In this document: positions 54,184-63,008 of the stretch, piece by piece | Layout of the letters: every line of letters begins with the position of its first letter | Position numbering within the stretch: the first letter of the stretch is position 1 | Source: Paraburkholderia tropica | Lineage (GTDB): Bacteria; Pseudomonadota; Gammaproteobacteria; Burkholderiales; Burkholderiaceae | NCBI RefSeq assembly: GCF_900109265.1 | Contig: NZ_FNZM01000015.1 | Span: 1 to 64,000, forward strand | Reading direction: 5' to 3' | Length of the DNA stretch: 64,000 bases | Notes under the pieces: model-generated | The model's input: the letters and a program-made list of their open reading frames with translations, nothing else | What the model was told of the DNA's origin: nothing | Database searches by the model: none | Position numbers and translations under genes: made by a program

Positions 54184-55380
54184 CTAGAACTTCTCGCGCA
54201 AACCCACGCTCACGATCGCCTGCGATTGCGCGTTCGACGAGTGGCCGTTGCCCTTGTCCGAGACCGAGGCGGTCGCGGCCACCGGACGGCCGAGCGCGTC
54301 GAGCGTCGTGCCCGAGGCGTGCTGATAACCGGCCAGCAGATACACCGTCGAGCGCTTCGAGAAGTCGTAGAGCGCGCCGACCGAGACGTTGTGGTACTGC
54401 GCGGCGTCGTCGAGATTGTCGACGTCGCTGCCGCGCGTGTAGCTGTAGCTCGCGAACAGATGCGTGTTCGGCTGCACGTTCCACATGCCGAACACGCCCG
54501 CGATATTGAACTTCGCCGTGCCCGAATAGAGCGAGTTCGCGCCCGCCTTGTACTGCACGTTGCTGTAGTTCACGCCCACCTGCACCGTGCTGAAATTCCA
54601 CGTCGCGCCCGCGGCCACCACCTGCTGCGATTGCGCGCTCGCGAAGCCTTCGTTGATCGACGAGTTGAAGGTGCCGTCGTAGGTGCCTTGCCACTTGCCG
54701 TAAGTGGTGTCGTCGAGGCCGGTCTTGCTGTTGTCCGAGCGCTCGTAGCCCACGCCCACGCGCAGCGGGCCGTTCGCGTAGCCCGCGCCCACGCTCCACG
54801 TGTTCTTGCGCTTGAGGCTGCCCGCCTGGCCGCCGAAACCGTATAGCGCGCCGAACGTCAAGCCGTTGTAGTTCGCGCTCGTGTACTTGATCGAGTTGTC
54901 GACGCGCGTAGTCTGGTCGAGATCGTCGATATCGCCCGGATGCGCGCCGAAGCCGCCGATCTGGCTCACCGGCGCGACCGGCCCGACGAAGTCGTCGAGC
55001 GAGGTGTACTGGCGGCCCATCGTCAGCGAGCCGAAGTGCTGGTCGGCGAGGCCCACGAACGCCTGGCGGCCGAACAGGCGGCCGCTCTGGCCCGAGGTGC
55101 CGTTGCTGATGTCGAAGCCGTCTTCGAGCACGAAGATCGCCGAGAGGCCGTTGCCCAGATCCTCGCGGCCCTTGAGGCCCCAGCGGCTGCCGGAGAGGTT
55201 GCCGGTCGTCACGCCGACATTCGAATGGCCCTGATAGGCGCCGGTCTTGCCGACGCGCTCGTTGCTGCGGTAGGTGATGCCCGCGTCGGCGATGCCGTAG
55301 AGCGTGACGGAGCCCTGCGCGGCCGCGGTGCCCGCGAGCGTGAGCAGAACCGGAGCGCAGAGCAGGTGGTGTTTCATCAT
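54184..55380 (-). CDS. Burkholderia-type outer-membrane porin
   Basis: 398 aa; ATG 55377 is an equal start. Signal peptide to AAA|QGSVTLYGIADAG, a typical OmpC-like porin start of the betaproteobacterial family. SRWGLKGREDLG and the C-terminal VGLREKF (aromatic last residue) support a trimeric 16-stranded barrel. Isolated between two strong signals, with a bidirectional terminator behind it. Confidence 0.93.
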   Translation of the reverse strand: MMKHHLLCAPVLLTLAGTAAAQGSVTLYGIADAGITYRSNERVGKTGAYQGHSNVGVTTGNLSGSRWGLKGREDLGNGLSAIFVLEDGFDISNGTSGQSGRLFGRQAFVGLADQHFGSLTMGRQYTSLDDFVGPVAPVSQIGGFGAHPGDIDDLDQTTRVDNSIKYTSANYNGLTFGALYGFGGQAGSLKRKNTWSVGAGYANGPLRVGVGYERSDNSKTGLDDTTYGKWQGTYDGTFNSSINEGFASAQSQQVVAAGATWNFSTVQVGVNYSNVQYKAGANSLYSGTAKFNIAGVFGMWNVQPNTHLFASYSYTRGSDVDNLDDAAQYHNVSVGALYDFSKRSTVYLLAGYQHASGTTLDALGRPVAATASVSDKGNGHSSNAQSQAIVSVGLREKF

Positions 55381-55568
55381 GTGTCGTCTCGGTGAAGAGT
55401 GGAGCGCCGCATCAAAGCGGTCTCGTTGTTATGCGCGCGCAGCCCGGCCGCCTCGATGACGAGGCAGCCGGCGTGCGGCGCTGGAAAAACGCGGATGGGA
55501 ACTTCAGGACCTCAGGCGCGTGATATCGCGCGACGCCACGTGATTCGACGCGTGGCGTGTCGCGGATA

Positions 55569-56963
55569 TCAGCGCTTGAGCGAGGCGCCCGGCGGCAGCT
55601 CGGGCGGCGTGACGTTCACGGTCTTGCGCAGCTTCGCGACGTCGTCGGCGCTGACCGGCGCGCCGGTATTGCCCCAACTGGTGCGCACGAAGGTGGCGAC
55701 GTCGGCGACTTCCTGATCGGAGAGGCGCCAGCCGAACGGCGGCATCGTGAAGGTCGAGGGCGCCGTCTGCGTGCCTTCGAGCGCGGCGCCCGCGAGCAGC
55801 ACGTGGATCAGCGACGTGGCGTCCTTGCCCTGCACGACGGGGTTGCCGCCGAGCGCCGGGAACACGCGCGTGTAGCCGCGTCCGTCGCTGCGGTGGCAGG
55901 CCATGCAGTTGTCGCGATAGACCGCCGCGCCGCGCGCGCTCGCATCGCCGCCTTGCAGCTTGCTCGCGGCGGTGGCGTCGTAGGCGTACGGCGTTTCCTT
56001 CGCGTCGTTCGAGGGCAGCGTCTTGAGATAACGCGCCATCGCGAGCAGATCGGCGTCGGTCATGTACTGCATGCTGTGCTGGACCACGTCGGTCATGCCG
56101 CCGAACGCCGCCGTGTGCAGATTGCGGCCGGTTTTCAGGAACTGGACGATGTCGTCCTCGCTCCACGCGGCGATGCCCGTACGCGGATTGCCGCGCAGGC
56201 TCGACGGCACCCAGCCGTCGATCGGGCCGCCGCCCGCTAGGAAGTCGTCGCCTTCGAGATCGGTCAGCGCGAGTTCCTGCATCGTGCGCGCGCGCGGCGT
56301 GTGGCATGCGCCGCAATGGCCGAGACCCTGCACGAGATATGCGCCGCGCGCGACGATCGCATCGTTGTAATGCGCGGCGTCGAACGGCGCGACCTTCGGC
56401 GCGAACATCGTGCGCCAGATGCCGAGCGGCCAGCGCATCGACAGCGGCCACGGAATGTCCACCGCGCGATTGGCGGCGTTCACCGGCGCGACGCCGTGCA
56501 TGAAGTACGCGTAGAGCGCTTTCATGTCGTCGTCGGAGAGGCGCGCGTACGACGGGTAGGGCATCGCCGGATAGAGCGTGTCGCCGTTCGGGCGCACGCC
56601 CTCGCGCACGGCCTTGGCGAAGTCGTCGTAGGTCCACTTGCCGATGCCGCTGTTCGCGTCGGGCGTGATGTTGGTCGAGTAGATCGCGCCGATCGGCGTG
56701 TCGAACTTCAGGCCGCCCGCGAAGGGCTTGCCGCCTTGCGACGTGTGGCAGGCGATGCAGTCGCCGGCGCGCGCGAGGTACTCGCCGTGCGCGACGCGCG
56801 CGGCGTCGGACGACGCGGCTTGCGTCGACGGCGCCGCCGTGGCGGCGTGCGCAGCCGTGGCCGCGAACGTCATCGAAAACGTCACCGACAGCGCCGCGCA
56901 CGCGGCCAGCGCGCCACGTGCGACGCCCGTGGGGAAAAGGGTCTTCTTCATGCGGGTCGTCAC
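55569..56963 (-). CDS. cytochrome c subunit of membrane sugar dehydrogenase
   Basis: 464 aa from GTG 56963, which overlaps the previous stop (GTGA) and has GGTGAG upstream; ATG 56951 is an alternative. Signal peptide, then three heme sites: C69-C72-H73, C217-C220-H221, C353-C356-H357. This is the usual electron-accepting subunit of gluconate-2-dehydrogenase-type complexes, passing electrons to ubiquinone or an oxidase in the periplasm. Confidence 0.9.
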   Translation of the reverse strand: MTTRMKKTLFPTGVARGALAACAALSVTFSMTFAATAAHAATAAPSTQAASSDAARVAHGEYLARAGDCIACHTSQGGKPFAGGLKFDTPIGAIYSTNITPDANSGIGKWTYDDFAKAVREGVRPNGDTLYPAMPYPSYARLSDDDMKALYAYFMHGVAPVNAANRAVDIPWPLSMRWPLGIWRTMFAPKVAPFDAAHYNDAIVARGAYLVQGLGHCGACHTPRARTMQELALTDLEGDDFLAGGGPIDGWVPSSLRGNPRTGIAAWSEDDIVQFLKTGRNLHTAAFGGMTDVVQHSMQYMTDADLLAMARYLKTLPSNDAKETPYAYDATAASKLQGGDASARGAAVYRDNCMACHRSDGRGYTRVFPALGGNPVVQGKDATSLIHVLLAGAALEGTQTAPSTFTMPPFGWRLSDQEVADVATFVRTSWGNTGAPVSADDVAKLRKTVNVTPPELPPGASLKR

Positions 56964-58735
56964 ACGCTCACCAGAGGGCCGGGGTTCTTGAGGTACTGGC
57001 TGCGAATGGCCTTCGCGGACCAGTACGCCAGGGCGGCGACCATCCCCGTGGGGTTGTAGCCGATGCCTTGCGGGAACGCGGACGCGCCAATCACGAAAAC
57101 GTTATGGACGTCCCAGCTCTGCAGATAGCGGTTCAGCGCGCTGGTGTTCGGGTCGGTGCCCATGATCGCGCCGCCCACGAGGTGGGTGGTCTGATAGCGG
57201 CGCGAATCGAAATGCGCGCCGAACTCGCGCGTGTAGACGTTGATGGCCTTCGGGCCCATCGCCTCGGCGATCTTCTTCATCTGGCCGGTCACGTACTGCG
57301 CCATCTTGACGTCGTTGTCCTTCCAGTCGAAGGTCATGCGCAGCAAGGGCTGGCCGTACGAGTCGCGATAGGTCGGATCGAGGTCGAGGAACACATCGCG
57401 ATACGACATGTTCGAGCCGTGCGCGTCCATCGAAATGGTGTGCGCGTAGTGATCCTTCACGGCCTTCTTCCACTGCGAGCCCCAGTTCGGCGTGCCCGCG
57501 GGCGTGGCGATGCCGCTGATCGGCTTCACGCCCGCCTGGTTCACCCACAGCGGCGAGCCGCCGACGAAACCGAGCGGACCGTGGTCGAAGTTGTCGGCGT
57601 TGAAGTCGTCCACGGCCACGCCGTTGCCGCCCGCGCCGATGAACGGATTGGTCCACGTGTCCTTGTCGAAGAACGCCGTGATGGTCGAGAGATTCTGGTA
57701 CGCGAAATTGCGGCCCACGACGCCCGTGCCCGACACCGGGTCATACGGCTTGCCGATGCCCGAGAGCAGCATCAGATGGACGTTGTGATACTGGAACGCC
57801 GAGACGATCACGAGATCGGCGGGCTGGAACACTTCCTGGCCCGACGGATCGACGTAGGTCACGCCGGTCGCGCGCTTTTTCGTGTCGTCGAGTTCGACGC
57901 GCAGCACATGGCACTTCGAGCGCAGTTCGAAGTGCTTTTCGAGCTTGAGCGCGGGCAGGATGTTCAGGTTCGGCGACGCCTTCGAGTACATGTAGCACGC
58001 GTAGCCGCTGCAGTAGCCGCAGAAGTTGCACGGGCCCATCTGCACGCCGTACGGGTTCGTGTACGGACCCGAGGTGTTGGCCGAGGGCAGCCGGTACGGA
58101 TGCAGGCCGACCGACTTCGCGGCGTCCGAGAAGCGTTGCGCCGAGTACGTATTCAGTTGCGCGGGCAACGGAAAATTGTCGCTGCGGCGCGCTTCGAACA
58201 CATTGCCGTCGCCGACCACCTTGTCGCCGACCTTGTAGGCCTGGCCCGAGGTGCCGAACACTTTTTCGGCGAAGTCGAAATGCGGCTCCAGCTCGTCGTA
58301 GCTCACGCCGTAATCCTGGATCGTCATGCCTTCCGGGATGAACTTCTTGCCGTAGCGTTCTTCGTAATGGCTCTTCAGGCGCAGCTCTTCCGGCGTGATG
58401 CGAAAGTGCACGCCCGACCAGTGCAGGCCCGCGCCGCCCACGCCCTCGCCGGGCAGAAACGCGGCGAGCTGGCGGTAGGGCAGCGCCGTTTCGGCCGCGT
58501 TATGGCGGATCGAAACGGTGGTCTTCGAAAGGTCGAGAAAGAGCTTCTTGCGGATGTTGTACGTGAGCTCGTCGATGGTGTTCGGGTACGCGCCATCCGG
58601 ATAGGTGTCGCGATACTCGCCGCGTTCGAGCGCGACCACGTTCAGGCCCGCTTCCGTGAGCTCTTTCGAGAGGATCGCGCCGGTCCAGCCGAAGCCGACC
58701 ACGACCGCGTCCACATGAGGTTTCTTGATCGCCAT
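56960..58735 (-). CDS. GMC-family FAD-dependent dehydrogenase, large subunit
   Basis: 591 aa. VVVGFGWTGAILSKEL is the FAD motif, and the C-terminal QGIGYNPTGMVAALAYWSA is the GMC/gluconate 2-dehydrogenase end. It oxidises gluconate, sorbitol or a related polyol in the periplasm. Start TAATG overlaps the small-subunit stop. Middle gene of a three-gene operon; no own signal, so it is probably exported with the Tat-signal partner. Confidence 0.9.
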   Translation of the reverse strand: MAIKKPHVDAVVVGFGWTGAILSKELTEAGLNVVALERGEYRDTYPDGAYPNTIDELTYNIRKKLFLDLSKTTVSIRHNAAETALPYRQLAAFLPGEGVGGAGLHWSGVHFRITPEELRLKSHYEERYGKKFIPEGMTIQDYGVSYDELEPHFDFAEKVFGTSGQAYKVGDKVVGDGNVFEARRSDNFPLPAQLNTYSAQRFSDAAKSVGLHPYRLPSANTSGPYTNPYGVQMGPCNFCGYCSGYACYMYSKASPNLNILPALKLEKHFELRSKCHVLRVELDDTKKRATGVTYVDPSGQEVFQPADLVIVSAFQYHNVHLMLLSGIGKPYDPVSGTGVVGRNFAYQNLSTITAFFDKDTWTNPFIGAGGNGVAVDDFNADNFDHGPLGFVGGSPLWVNQAGVKPISGIATPAGTPNWGSQWKKAVKDHYAHTISMDAHGSNMSYRDVFLDLDPTYRDSYGQPLLRMTFDWKDNDVKMAQYVTGQMKKIAEAMGPKAINVYTREFGAHFDSRRYQTTHLVGGAIMGTDPNTSALNRYLQSWDVHNVFVIGASAFPQGIGYNPTGMVAALAYWSAKAIRSQYLKNPGPLVSV

Positions 58736-59475
58736 TACGTGCGCTCCCCGTTGATCGATACCGGACCGTACGGGTAAGGCTGACCGTTCTGGTTCACGAA
58801 ATCCATGAAGTCGGCGCGCGCGCCGGGAAAGCCGATCATCTTCCACGCGGCCATGTCCTTGTTGCCGCCGTGGATCGGATCGCAGAAGTAGCCTTCGCGC
58901 GTGTTCTGCAGCAACTGGCCGAAGAACACCTTCGCGGGCACCGAATCGAGTTCGACCTTGCCCGCTTCGAGATTCGCGAGCAGCGCGTCGCGCGTGTTCG
59001 CGTCGAGTGCGTCGAAATCCTTGCCGTATGCCTTGTTCGCGTACGCGTTCACCGCCGCGATGCCGAGGCGGTAAATGTCGCGCGGCACCAGCTTCATCTG
59101 ATAGCCGAGTTCGGGCGCGCCTTGCTGGAACGGCCCCTGCATGTACCAGAGCGCGCCGTGCGCGTAAGGCGTGTCCATCTGACGGTCGATGAATTCGGGC
59201 ACGCCCGCGTCGAGCGCGCCCGGACCTTCGGCGTCGGCGGGAATCAGGCGGTCGACCGCCGCTTGCACGAAGGCCCATTCACGGGCGTCGAAGTAGCGGG
59301 GCTTGTAAGGCGCGGCCTGGGCCTGGGTTTGTCCCGGCTGGCTGCCGCCTGATTGTTGCGCGTTGCCGGCGGACGACTGCGCGCCGCCTTCGCAGCCGGC
59401 GAGCGCCCCTGCGGGAACGAGCACTACCGCCGTGCGTAGGAATCCACGGCGAGACGTGAGAGGGGATTCGGACAT
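58735..59475 (-). CDS. gluconate 2-dehydrogenase subunit 3-like protein
   Basis: 246 aa from ATG 59475. Twin-arginine signal SRRGFLRTAVVLVPAGALAGC that also ends in a lipobox (LAGC), so a Tat-exported lipoprotein is expected. It then matches the small subunit family (REWAFVQAAVDRLIPADAEGPGALDAGVPEFID). First gene of the operon; it likely carries the folded GMC subunit across the membrane. Confidence 0.88.
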   Translation of the reverse strand: MSESPLTSRRGFLRTAVVLVPAGALAGCEGGAQSSAGNAQQSGGSQPGQTQAQAAPYKPRYFDAREWAFVQAAVDRLIPADAEGPGALDAGVPEFIDRQMDTPYAHGALWYMQGPFQQGAPELGYQMKLVPRDIYRLGIAAVNAYANKAYGKDFDALDANTRDALLANLEAGKVELDSVPAKVFFGQLLQNTREGYFCDPIHGGNKDMAAWKMIGFPGARADFMDFVNQNGQPYPYGPVSINGERT

Positions 59476-59570
59476 TGTTCGATTCTGTATGAATTCGGCG
59501 CGATCTGATCTGACCGTGAGCATCTGGGGAAGCCGGTTTCTGCCCGGCCGTCGCGGTAACCAATGGTAAT

Positions 59571-59584
59571 TGGAACCGGTTCCA
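59571..59584. promoter_or_regulatory. LacI-type operator of dehydrogenase operon
   Basis: Perfect 14-bp palindrome TGGAACCGGTTCCA, the GalR/LacI form. On the minus strand a TAAAAT -10 box (59598-59603) lies 13 bp upstream of it, so the operator would cover the start of transcription of the dehydrogenase operon. No LacI gene is in the window. Confidence 0.7.
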
Positions 59585-59603
59585 TGATTGGCGGGGCATT
59601 TTA

Positions 59604-60021
59604 CAATAATCCGTTGCGCTGGCTGTATCGGTCGCGGCAGGTCAAGTGGCGGGGTGTCGCAAGGCAGCGCGCCATGGCGCCCCGGATGGTTCGCGAAACT
59701 CGTGCGGATTCAAGGGCTTGAGTTCGCCGCGCGGATTTCGGACGGGCGGCGTCCGAGCGCAATCGGCGACTTTCAAGACGGGCGCACGGCCGCGAAGGCT
59801 GTTGCTTTTTAGGGAATGTGCCGGGCGTTGGGTTGTCACTCGCGGACGGATTCGCTAACGCACGGGATCGCGCGGGATTGTGTACAACATGTAAAGGCGC
59901 GTGCCTGATCGTCCGATCAATCCCCGAAACAGCAGTGCGAACAACCGCCGCAAATCCCCGCCCAGCCGCGCCCACGCTGGTGTGGCCGAGCGTCTCCGAA
60001 CAAACCCTAACAAGTCCATCA
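59604..60021. other. intergenic region between divergent operons
   Basis: About 420 bases with only short, unconvincing frames. Nothing beyond weak promoter-like strings was seen apart from the operators at its ends. Confidence 0.4.
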
Positions 60022-60036
60022 AGTTGTTTGACAACT
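60022..60036 (+). promoter_or_regulatory. operator over -35 box of lyase operon
   Basis: AGTTGT-TTG-ACAACT is a perfect 6-3-6 inverted repeat. It contains TTGACA (60028-60033), an ideal -35 box, followed 18 bp later by TACTGT as a -10 candidate. Repressor binding would block the promoter. A near copy lies at 62810-62824. Confidence 0.65.
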
Positions 60037-60095
60037 AGTCGGGGCGAGTGCTACTGTGCGGATATCGACAACCCACCATTTCTGCACGAGGCCTC

Positions 60096-61043
60096 ATGAA
60101 CGTGTCCCCGATCGTCGAAAGCGAATTCGCTTCGACCGTGATGGCGGTGCCCCCTCTGGCACGCCGCGCCGATTTTTCCCTCGACGTTGAAGCAAACGGC
60201 AAGCTCATCCGCCATATGGAAGCGGGCGGCATCCGCACGCTGCTGTACGGCGGCAATGCCAACCTGTACCACGTCGCCGTGAGCGAATTCCGCGAGTTGC
60301 TTGACATGCTCGCCGAACAGACCGCGCCCGAGACGCGCGTGATCCCGGCCATCGGCCCGGACTACGGCAAGATGCTCGATCAGGCGCGCATCCTCGCGCA
60401 GACGCAGTACAAGACCGCCATGGTGCTGCCGCTGTCGGGCTTCACCACGCCGGCCGGCGTCGAAGCGGGCCTCACGCGCGTCGCCGACGCCGCGGGCATT
60501 CCGCTGACGCTCTATATCAAGAGCGAGGATTATGTCGATGTGGACACGCTCGTGCGCCTGATCGACCGCGGCACGCTCATCGCCGTGAAGTACGCCATCG
60601 TGCGTCAGGATCCGGCCAACGATCCGTATCTGCGCCGCCTGCTGCAAAGCGTGCCGGCTTCGAAGGTCGTCTCGGGCATGGGCGAGCGTCCGGCCCTCGT
60701 GCACGTGCGCGATTTCGGCCTTGCCGCCTGGACCACGGGCTCGGGCTGTATCGCCGCGAACGCCGTGATGGCGCTGCTCAAGGCCGCCAAGGAAGGCCGC
60801 GCCGACGAAGCGCAACGCCTTTACGACGCGTTCATGCCGCTCGAAACGCTGCGCGACGACATCTCGCTGATCCGCGTGCTGCACGACGCCGTCACGCTGT
60901 CGGGCATCGCCGACATGGGCCCGATCCTGCCGCTGCTTTCGCAGTCGCCGGCCGAAGCGCTGCCCGCCATCGGCGAAGCGGCGAAGACGCTGCTCGCGTT
61001 CGAGCGCACGCTGGCCGGTTCGGCGCAGGCGGCGCACGCCTGA
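60096..61043 (+). CDS. DHDPS-family dehydratase/aldolase of sugar-acid pathway
   Basis: 315 aa. Class I TIM-barrel: Schiff-base lysine K165 (IAVKYA), proton-relay Tyr Y140 (LTLYIK). The usual GTTGE phosphate loop is replaced by YGGNAN, so this is not dapA. Likely substrates are 2-keto-3-deoxy sugar acids such as 5-keto-4-deoxyglucarate or 2-keto-3-deoxyarabonate, whose product is ketoglutarate semialdehyde. The next gene, 73 bp on, is the matching dehydrogenase. Confidence 0.82.
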   Translation: MNVSPIVESEFASTVMAVPPLARRADFSLDVEANGKLIRHMEAGGIRTLLYGGNANLYHVAVSEFRELLDMLAEQTAPETRVIPAIGPDYGKMLDQARILAQTQYKTAMVLPLSGFTTPAGVEAGLTRVADAAGIPLTLYIKSEDYVDVDTLVRLIDRGTLIAVKYAIVRQDPANDPYLRRLLQSVPASKVVSGMGERPALVHVRDFGLAAWTTGSGCIAANAVMALLKAAKEGRADEAQRLYDAFMPLETLRDDISLIRVLHDAVTLSGIADMGPILPLLSQSPAEALPAIGEAAKTLLAFERTLAGSAQAAHA

Positions 61044-61116
61044 GCGGCGCGTGCAGGCGCTTGCGCGGAGGCTCGTGCAGGCGCCTGTGTCACTGAATGA
61101 ACTGAACGGAGCGACC

Positions 61117-62697
61117 ATGTCGTCTATCACGGGAGCCATGCTGATCGGCGCGCAGTCGGTGCGCGGTCAGGCCGGCGAAATGCGTGCCTTCGCGCCCGCG
61201 CTCGGCCAGGACATCGAGCCGGCCTTCGGTCTCGGCAACAAGGCCGACGTCGCACGCGCCTGCGAACTCGCGGCGCAGGCGTTCGACGCCTTCCGCGCCG
61301 CGCCGCACGAAACGCGCGCCAAACTGCTGGAAGCGATCGCCGAGCGCATTCTCGCCATCGGCGACGAACTGATCGAACGCGCGCATCTGGAATCGGCGCT
61401 GCCCAAGGCGCGCCTGGAAGGCGAGCGCGGCCGCACGGTCGGCCAGTTGCGCCTGTTCGCCTCGCTGGTGCGCGACGGCCGCTGGTGCGGCGCGGTGCTC
61501 GATTCGGCGCTGCCGGAGCGCAAGCCGCTGCCGCGCTCGGACCTGCGCGCGCAACGCATCGGTCTCGGCCCGGTGGCCGTGTTCGGCGCGAGCAACTTCC
61601 CGCTGGCGTTTTCGGTGGCGGGCGGCGACACGGCGTCGGCGCTGGCCGCCGGCTGCCCGGTGGTCGTGAAGGCGCACCTCGCGCATCCGGGCACCTCGGA
61701 ACTCGTCGGTCGCGCGATCCAGCAGGCGGTCGCCGACGTCGGCCTGCCCGAAGGCGTGTTCTCGCTGATCTTCGGCGGCGGCAACGAAACGGGCGAAGCG
61801 CTGGTCGCGCATCCGGCCATCAAGGCGGTGGGCTTCACGGGTTCGCGCCGCGGCGGTCTCGCGCTCGCGCAGATCGCGGCGCAGCGCGCGGAACCGATCC
61901 CCGTCTACGCGGAAATGAGCAGCATCAATCCGATGCTCGTGCTGCCGGCCGCGCTGGCGGCACGCGGCGAGGCGCTCGCGCAGGGTTTCGTCGATTCGCT
62001 CACGATGGGCGTCGGCCAGTTCTGCACGAATCCGGGCCTCGTGCTCGCGATCGATTCGCCGGAACTCGACCGTTTCGTGACGGCCGCGAGCGCGGCGCTC
62101 ACGCACAAGCCCGCGCAGACCATGCTGACGGCGGGCATCGCGTCGGCGTATGACGAAGCCGTGGCGCAGCGCAAGACGCAGGGCGTCGAGCAACTCGCCG
62201 AAGGCACGGCCAGCGATGCGCAGTGCGCCGCGCTGCCGCTGCTGTTCAAGGCGAGCGCCGAGCAGTTCCTCGCGCAGCACGCGTTGTCGGACGAGATTTT
62301 CGGGCCGACCTCGATCGTCGTAGCGTGCCGCGACGAAGCGGAACTGCTGCGCGTGACCGAGTATCTCGAAGGCCAGCTCACGGCCACGCTGCAAATCGAC
62401 CGCGACGACTACGCGATGGCCGCGCGTCTGCTGCCGGTGCTCGAACGCAAGGCGGGCCGCATCCTGGCGAACGGCTTCCCGACGGGCGTCGAGGTGTCGT
62501 ACGCGATGGTCCACGGCGGCCCGTTCCCGGCCACCTCGGACGCGCGCACGACCTCGGTGGGCGCGATGGCGATCGAGCGCTTCCTGCGTCCGGTTTGCTA
62601 TCAGGATCTGCCGGCGGAACTGCTGCCGGCCGCGCTCCAGGACGAGAATCCGCTGGCGCTGTGGCGTCTGCGCGACGGCGAACTGGTGCGCAAGTAA
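61117..62697 (+). CDS. alpha-ketoglutaric semialdehyde dehydrogenase (NADP+) type
   Basis: 526 aa, ALDH fold. Catalytic C303 (GQFCTNPG), E266 (AEMSSINP), N160 and cofactor K185 (VVVKAH). The long N-terminus fits the KGSADH-II/III group that oxidises 2-oxoglutarate semialdehyde to 2-oxoglutarate. It follows the DHDPS-like gene in an operon, which together would complete a non-phosphorylating pathway for pentose or hexaric acids. Confidence 0.87.
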   Translation: MSSITGAMLIGAQSVRGQAGEMRAFAPALGQDIEPAFGLGNKADVARACELAAQAFDAFRAAPHETRAKLLEAIAERILAIGDELIERAHLESALPKARLEGERGRTVGQLRLFASLVRDGRWCGAVLDSALPERKPLPRSDLRAQRIGLGPVAVFGASNFPLAFSVAGGDTASALAAGCPVVVKAHLAHPGTSELVGRAIQQAVADVGLPEGVFSLIFGGGNETGEALVAHPAIKAVGFTGSRRGGLALAQIAAQRAEPIPVYAEMSSINPMLVLPAALAARGEALAQGFVDSLTMGVGQFCTNPGLVLAIDSPELDRFVTAASAALTHKPAQTMLTAGIASAYDEAVAQRKTQGVEQLAEGTASDAQCAALPLLFKASAEQFLAQHALSDEIFGPTSIVVACRDEAELLRVTEYLEGQLTATLQIDRDDYAMAARLLPVLERKAGRILANGFPTGVEVSYAMVHGGPFPATSDARTTSVGAMAIERFLRPVCYQDLPAELLPAALQDENPLALWRLRDGELVRK

Positions 62698-62809
62698 GTA
62701 CCGCACGACGTCGGGCGAAGGCGCTTGCCGCGGCTCCCGAGCCTGCTGCAAGCGCCTTCTCACGGGGCGGCCCGACGATCGACTCACAGCATGCTCACAA
62801 AAGCCCTGA

Positions 62810-62824
62810 CGTTGCTTGACAACT
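62810..62824 (+). promoter_or_regulatory. second copy of the GTTG-N-TTGACAACT operator
   Basis: CGTTGC-TTG-ACAACT shares 12 of 15 bases with the site at 60022-60036, including TTGACA as a -35 box. It lies ~190 bp upstream of the ABC substrate-binding gene. Confidence 0.6.
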
Positions 62825-62858
62825 TGATGTGTGGTTCGGCATCCTTTGACCGCGGCGA

Positions 62859-62924
62859 AAGTTGGCGCGAAGGTGGCAGCAAGCTGGCAATAAGTTGGCA
62901 ATAAGTTGGCAACAGGCTGGCGCC
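62859..62924. repeat. six phased 11-bp tandem repeats
   Basis: Six contiguous 11-bp units with consensus AAGTTGGCAAC: AAGTTGGCGCG, AAGGTGGCAGC, AAGCTGGCAAT, AAGTTGGCAAT, AAGTTGGCAAC, AGGCTGGCGCC. The unit is one helical turn, so every copy faces the same side of DNA, and each contains the AAGTTG half-site of the nearby operator. Confidence 0.9.
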
Positions 62925-63008
62925 AAACAGGCGTCCAGCCGGAAATACAGGCATCAGAACGACAACAGCCGTGTATTCAAAACCCATAATCAGATGTGAG
63001 GAGATGCG

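Noticed and set aside
56918..58777. 619-aa plus-strand frame
   Set aside because: Antisense to the GMC dehydrogenase, which has FAD motif and operon overlaps.
61090..62901. 603-aa minus-strand frame
   Set aside because: Antisense to the aldehyde dehydrogenase; no domain recognised.
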